A stretch of DNA of 9,146 nt from Phenylobacterium sp. (GTDB lineage: Bacteria; Pseudomonadota; Alphaproteobacteria; Caulobacterales; Caulobacteraceae), in assembly GCA_028698405.1 (NCBI GenBank), contig JAQVDF010000041.1:1-9146 (forward strand). Reading direction: 5' to 3'. Numbering within the stretch: position 1 is the first letter of the stretch; each line of letters opens with the position of its first letter. Shown here one piece after another: positions 7,301-9,146 of this stretch. Made by a program: the position numbers and the translations under genes. The notes under the pieces were generated by a model that was not told where the DNA came from, made no database searches, and worked only from the letters and a program-made list of their open reading frames with translations.

Positions 7301-7342
7301 TCTGTAGAGAAAATCAGCAACTCATTATGCGGGGATAATATC

Positions 7343-8236
7343 GTGCCGGAAAAAACCTGGGGTCAGGTCCCGCCGAAGAAAATTCTGCTTGCTACGGACC
7401 TGAGCGCCCGGGGGGATCGCGCGCTGGACCGCGCAACTCAACTTGCCCGCCAGTGGGAGGCCGAACTGGTGGCGGTCCACGCCCTGGAGAGCGAGGGCCT
7501 GGACACGCCGGAGCATCGCGGCCTGCCGTCGTGGCGCCGCCCGCCCGATGCGGCGGCGCTGGTCGAGCGCCAGATCCGCGAGGACATCCGCGGCGAACTG
7601 CCCAAGTTGAAGGTGATCGTCGAGGAGGGGCCTGCCCCGCGGGTGGTCCTGGAGGCGGTCCAGCGGGAGCGCCCGGACCTGGTCGTGCTGGGCCTGGGGC
7701 GGTCGCGTGGTCTGGGGGGCGGGGGCCTGGGCCGGACCGTGGACGAACTGTTCCGCCGCTCGCCGACCTCGGTGTTGGTGGTCAAGCGGCGGCCGAACGG
7801 GCCTTACAGCCACCTGCTGGTGGGAGCCGACTACACCGACGAGTCCCGCCGCGGGCTGGAAGTCGCGGCGCGGCTGTTCCCGACCGCGGTGCTGGCGCTC
7901 ATGCACGCCTACGAGATGCCCTACCGGGCGGTGATCCTGGATACCCAACTCGGCCGCGACTACGGGGAGATGGAACGGGCGACGGCACGGGAGTTCCTCG
8001 CCCGCGCGGACCTGGCCGAGGAGACGCGCGAGCGGATCGTCACCCTGATCGAGGACGGACCGCCGGAAGTGCGGATGAGCAACTACGTCATGGAACAGGG
8101 CGCCGACCTGACCGTGATCGGCGCCTTCGAGCGCTCGCGCCTGTTCCACGTGATGATCGTCGGCCGGGGGCCGCGCATCGTCGAGGCCGTGCCGAGCGAC
8201 GTCCTGGTGGTGCGCGCCGAACGCCCCGAGGGCTGA
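7343..8236 (+). CDS. Universal stress protein with two tandem UspA domains
   Basis: This is a cytosolic universal stress protein of 297 residues, twice the size of a single UspA domain. Domain 1 spans ~11-149: strand KKILLATDLS with the conserved Asp19, strand AELVAVHA, PDLVVLGLG, and closing strand SVLVVKR. Domain 2 spans ~155-291: SHLLVGADYTDES, AVLALMHAYE, ADLTVIGAF, SDVLVVRAE. Domain 1 keeps a glycine-rich loop (GLGRSRGLGGGGLGRT, 117-132) resembling the ATP-binding GxxG(x)9G[S/T] motif. In domain 2 the equivalent loop (GAFERSRLFH, 260-269) has lost the spaced glycines and Ser/Thr, so it may not bind nucleotide. The GTG start follows GGGG (7331-7334) by 8 bases; a nearby ATG at 7327 is out of frame and stops after three codons. 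It is divergent from the antiporter operon, which suggests but does not prove a role in ionic or pH stress. Confidence 0.93.
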   Translation: MPEKTWGQVPPKKILLATDLSARGDRALDRATQLARQWEAELVAVHALESEGLDTPEHRGLPSWRRPPDAAALVERQIREDIRGELPKLKVIVEEGPAPRVVLEAVQRERPDLVVLGLGRSRGLGGGGLGRTVDELFRRSPTSVLVVKRRPNGPYSHLLVGADYTDESRRGLEVAARLFPTAVLALMHAYEMPYRAVILDTQLGRDYGEMERATAREFLARADLAEETRERIVTLIEDGPPEVRMSNYVMEQGADLTVIGAFERSRLFHVMIVGRGPRIVEAVPSDVLVVRAERPEG

Positions 8237-8251
8237 GCCGGCGCCGCGTCC

Positions 8252-9146
8252 TCAGCCCAGGAGGCCGGTCCCGGCCGCCGCGAGTTCGGGGCGTGCCCCC
8301 GCCGCCCCCGCCGGCTCCAGCACCTTGCCGGGGTTGAGGATGTTGTTCGGGTCGAGCAGCGCCTTCAGCCGCCCCATCAGGGCGATCTCGTCGGGGCTGC
8401 GCGAGCAGGCCAGATACTCGCGCTTCTGCAGGCCGATGCCGTGCTCGGCGCTGACCGAGCCGCCGATCTTCTGCAGGTGGCCGTAGACCAGGTCCTCGAC
8501 GGCGTTCCGCGCCGAGCGGTCGCCGACGCCGACGATGACGTGCAGGTTGCCGTCGCCGAGGTGGCCGAACACCACCAGGGTGGCGGCCGGCCAGCGGCCC
8601 AGAAGGTCGGCCTTCAGCGCGGCCAGGTAGCCTTGCATCTGCGAGATCTTCAGCGACACGTCGAAGGTGAACACCGGGCCGTTGCGGGCCACCTGGGCGA
8701 CATCGTCGCGCAGCGCCCACATCCGGTCGCGCTCGGCCTTGGACTTGGCGATGACCGCGTCGGTGACGAGGCCGGCCTCCATGGCCTTCTCCAGCGCGCG
8801 CTCCATGCGCCGGGAGTCCTCCTCCTGGTCGGCGCCGAGGGTCTCGGTCAGCACGTAGAAGGGCGAGCCGTGGGGCAGGATCGGCCGCCCCTTGGCGGGC
8901 TCGGTGGTGACCAGTTCGTAGAACTCCGGCCACATCACCTCGAAGGCCGACAAGGTGCCGGGAAGCTTGCGCTCGAACAGCCGCAGCAGCTTGGGCAGGT
9001 TGTCGAAGGCGTCTACCGCCAGGAAGGCGGCGTCCTGACTGGTCGGTTGCGGGCGCAGCCGCAGCACGACCCGGGTGACCACGCCGAGGCAACCCTCTGA
9101 ACCGAAGAACAGCTGCTTCAGGTCGAAGCCGGGGTTGTTCTTGATC
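8252..9146 (-). CDS. FAD-linked 2-hydroxyacid dehydrogenase, GlcD/D-lactate or D-2-hydroxyglutarate dehydrogenase-like (5' partial)
   Basis: This is the C-terminal 297 residues of a flavoprotein of the GlcD / D-lactate dehydrogenase (cytochrome) / D-2-hydroxyglutarate dehydrogenase family, which oxidises a D-2-hydroxyacid to the 2-oxoacid and passes electrons to an acceptor. The N-terminal FAD-binding part lies beyond the right edge. At the edge the frame reads KNNPGFDLKQLFFGSEGCLG, the end of the FAD-binding domain. The FAD-oxidase C-terminal domain follows, with GHLGDGNLH (8540-8566; the family's metal/substrate histidines), SAEHGIG (8432-8452) and DPNNILNPGKVL near the end. The GTG at 9082 is internal and not the start. 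An Ala/Gly-rich tail of about 25 residues follows the conserved domain. The substrate cannot be fixed from this fragment. It is convergent with the stress-protein gene, stop to stop 15 bases apart. Confidence 0.93.
   Translation of the reverse strand, partial: IKNNPGFDLKQLFFGSEGCLGVVTRVVLRLRPQPTSQDAAFLAVDAFDNLPKLLRLFERKLPGTLSAFEVMWPEFYELVTTEPAKGRPILPHGSPFYVLTETLGADQEEDSRRMERALEKAMEAGLVTDAVIAKSKAERDRMWALRDDVAQVARNGPVFTFDVSLKISQMQGYLAALKADLLGRWPAATLVVFGHLGDGNLHVIVGVGDRSARNAVEDLVYGHLQKIGGSVSAEHGIGLQKREYLACSRSPDEIALMGRLKALLDPNNILNPGKVLEPAGAAGARPELAAAGTGLLG

Larger units (their letters stand above)
7094..7342. promoter_or_regulatory. Divergent control region between the antiporter operon and the stress-protein gene
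   Basis: This 249-base region is the only sizeable non-coding stretch and must hold the promoters for both the antiporter operon (minus strand) and the universal stress gene (plus strand). The antiporter side is GC-rich and full of small inverted repeats (listed separately), plus GCGCGC at 7206-7211 repeated at 7221-7226, which could form a 6-bp stem. The stress-gene side, from about 7260, is clearly richer in A and T than the rest of the window, as expected of a promoter. No convincing -35/-10 pair, FNR/FixK box or GGAAC-type ECF sigma-factor promoter was recognised by eye. Confidence 0.6.

Noticed and set aside
7327..7338. Tiny upstream frame ATG CGG GGA TAA just before the stress-protein gene
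   Set aside because: It is three codons long and overlaps the ribosome binding site; nothing supports its translation as a regulatory leader.
7334..7339. GATAAT as a -10 box for the stress-protein gene
   Set aside because: It would start transcription at or after the GTG start codon, and no -35 lies at the right distance.
7325..8149. A 274-codon minus-strand open frame opposite the stress-protein gene
   Set aside because: It is a His/Gln/Arg-rich shadow without a recognisable domain; the plus-strand gene has two clear UspA domains.
8237..8251. Possible terminator between the stress gene and the FAD oxidase
   Set aside because: GCCGGCGCCG is palindromic in part but only a few bases long and has no T run.
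1..9146. Search for mobile elements, CRISPR, phage, toxin-antitoxin or defence genes
   Set aside because: No terminal repeats, transposase, integrase, spaced repeats or recognisable defence-family motifs were seen; all genes belong to common housekeeping or stress families.

Overview
The window is very GC-rich, its genes are tightly packed and overlapping, and its protein families have the alphaproteobacterial form (an Mrp/Pha antiporter with fused A and B subunits). This suggests an alphaproteobacterial chromosome, possibly Caulobacterales (Caulobacter/Phenylobacterium-like). That placement is inferred from overall character; there is no rRNA or other marker gene to confirm it.

Layout. (1) Bases 1-1128, plus strand: the C-terminal part of an MscS-type mechanosensitive channel, with the tail of a BON domain visible at its truncated N-terminus. 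(2) Bases 1135-7093, minus strand: a complete six-gene group-2 Mrp/Mnh/Pha monovalent cation:proton antiporter operon, transcribed in the order AB-C-D-E-F-G. Every junction overlaps by 1 or 4 bases. The D subunit appears to start at a non-canonical CTG in a CTGA stop/start overlap. (3) Bases 7094-7342: the only real intergenic region, a divergent control region with several small inverted repeats. (4) Bases 7343-8236, plus strand: a tandem-domain universal stress protein. (5) Bases 8252 to past the right edge, minus strand: the C-terminal two thirds or so of a GlcD-like FAD-linked 2-hydroxyacid dehydrogenase.

How the genes fit together. The channel releases solutes when turgor is excessive, the antiporter exchanges K+ or Na+ for protons, and the stress protein probably senses or answers stress through a nucleotide. 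These three form a plausible osmotic/ionic/pH stress neighbourhood, although they lie in separate transcription units. The FAD oxidase is convergent and probably unrelated. Both convergent junctions (6 and 15 bases) leave no room for a conventional terminator.

I found no mobile element, CRISPR array, tRNA, rRNA or prophage. This looks like an ordinary core chromosomal region. The points most worth a second look are the CTG start of subunit D, the BON-MscS fusion, and the structured leader of the antiporter operon, where a hairpin may cover the ribosome binding site of the first gene.
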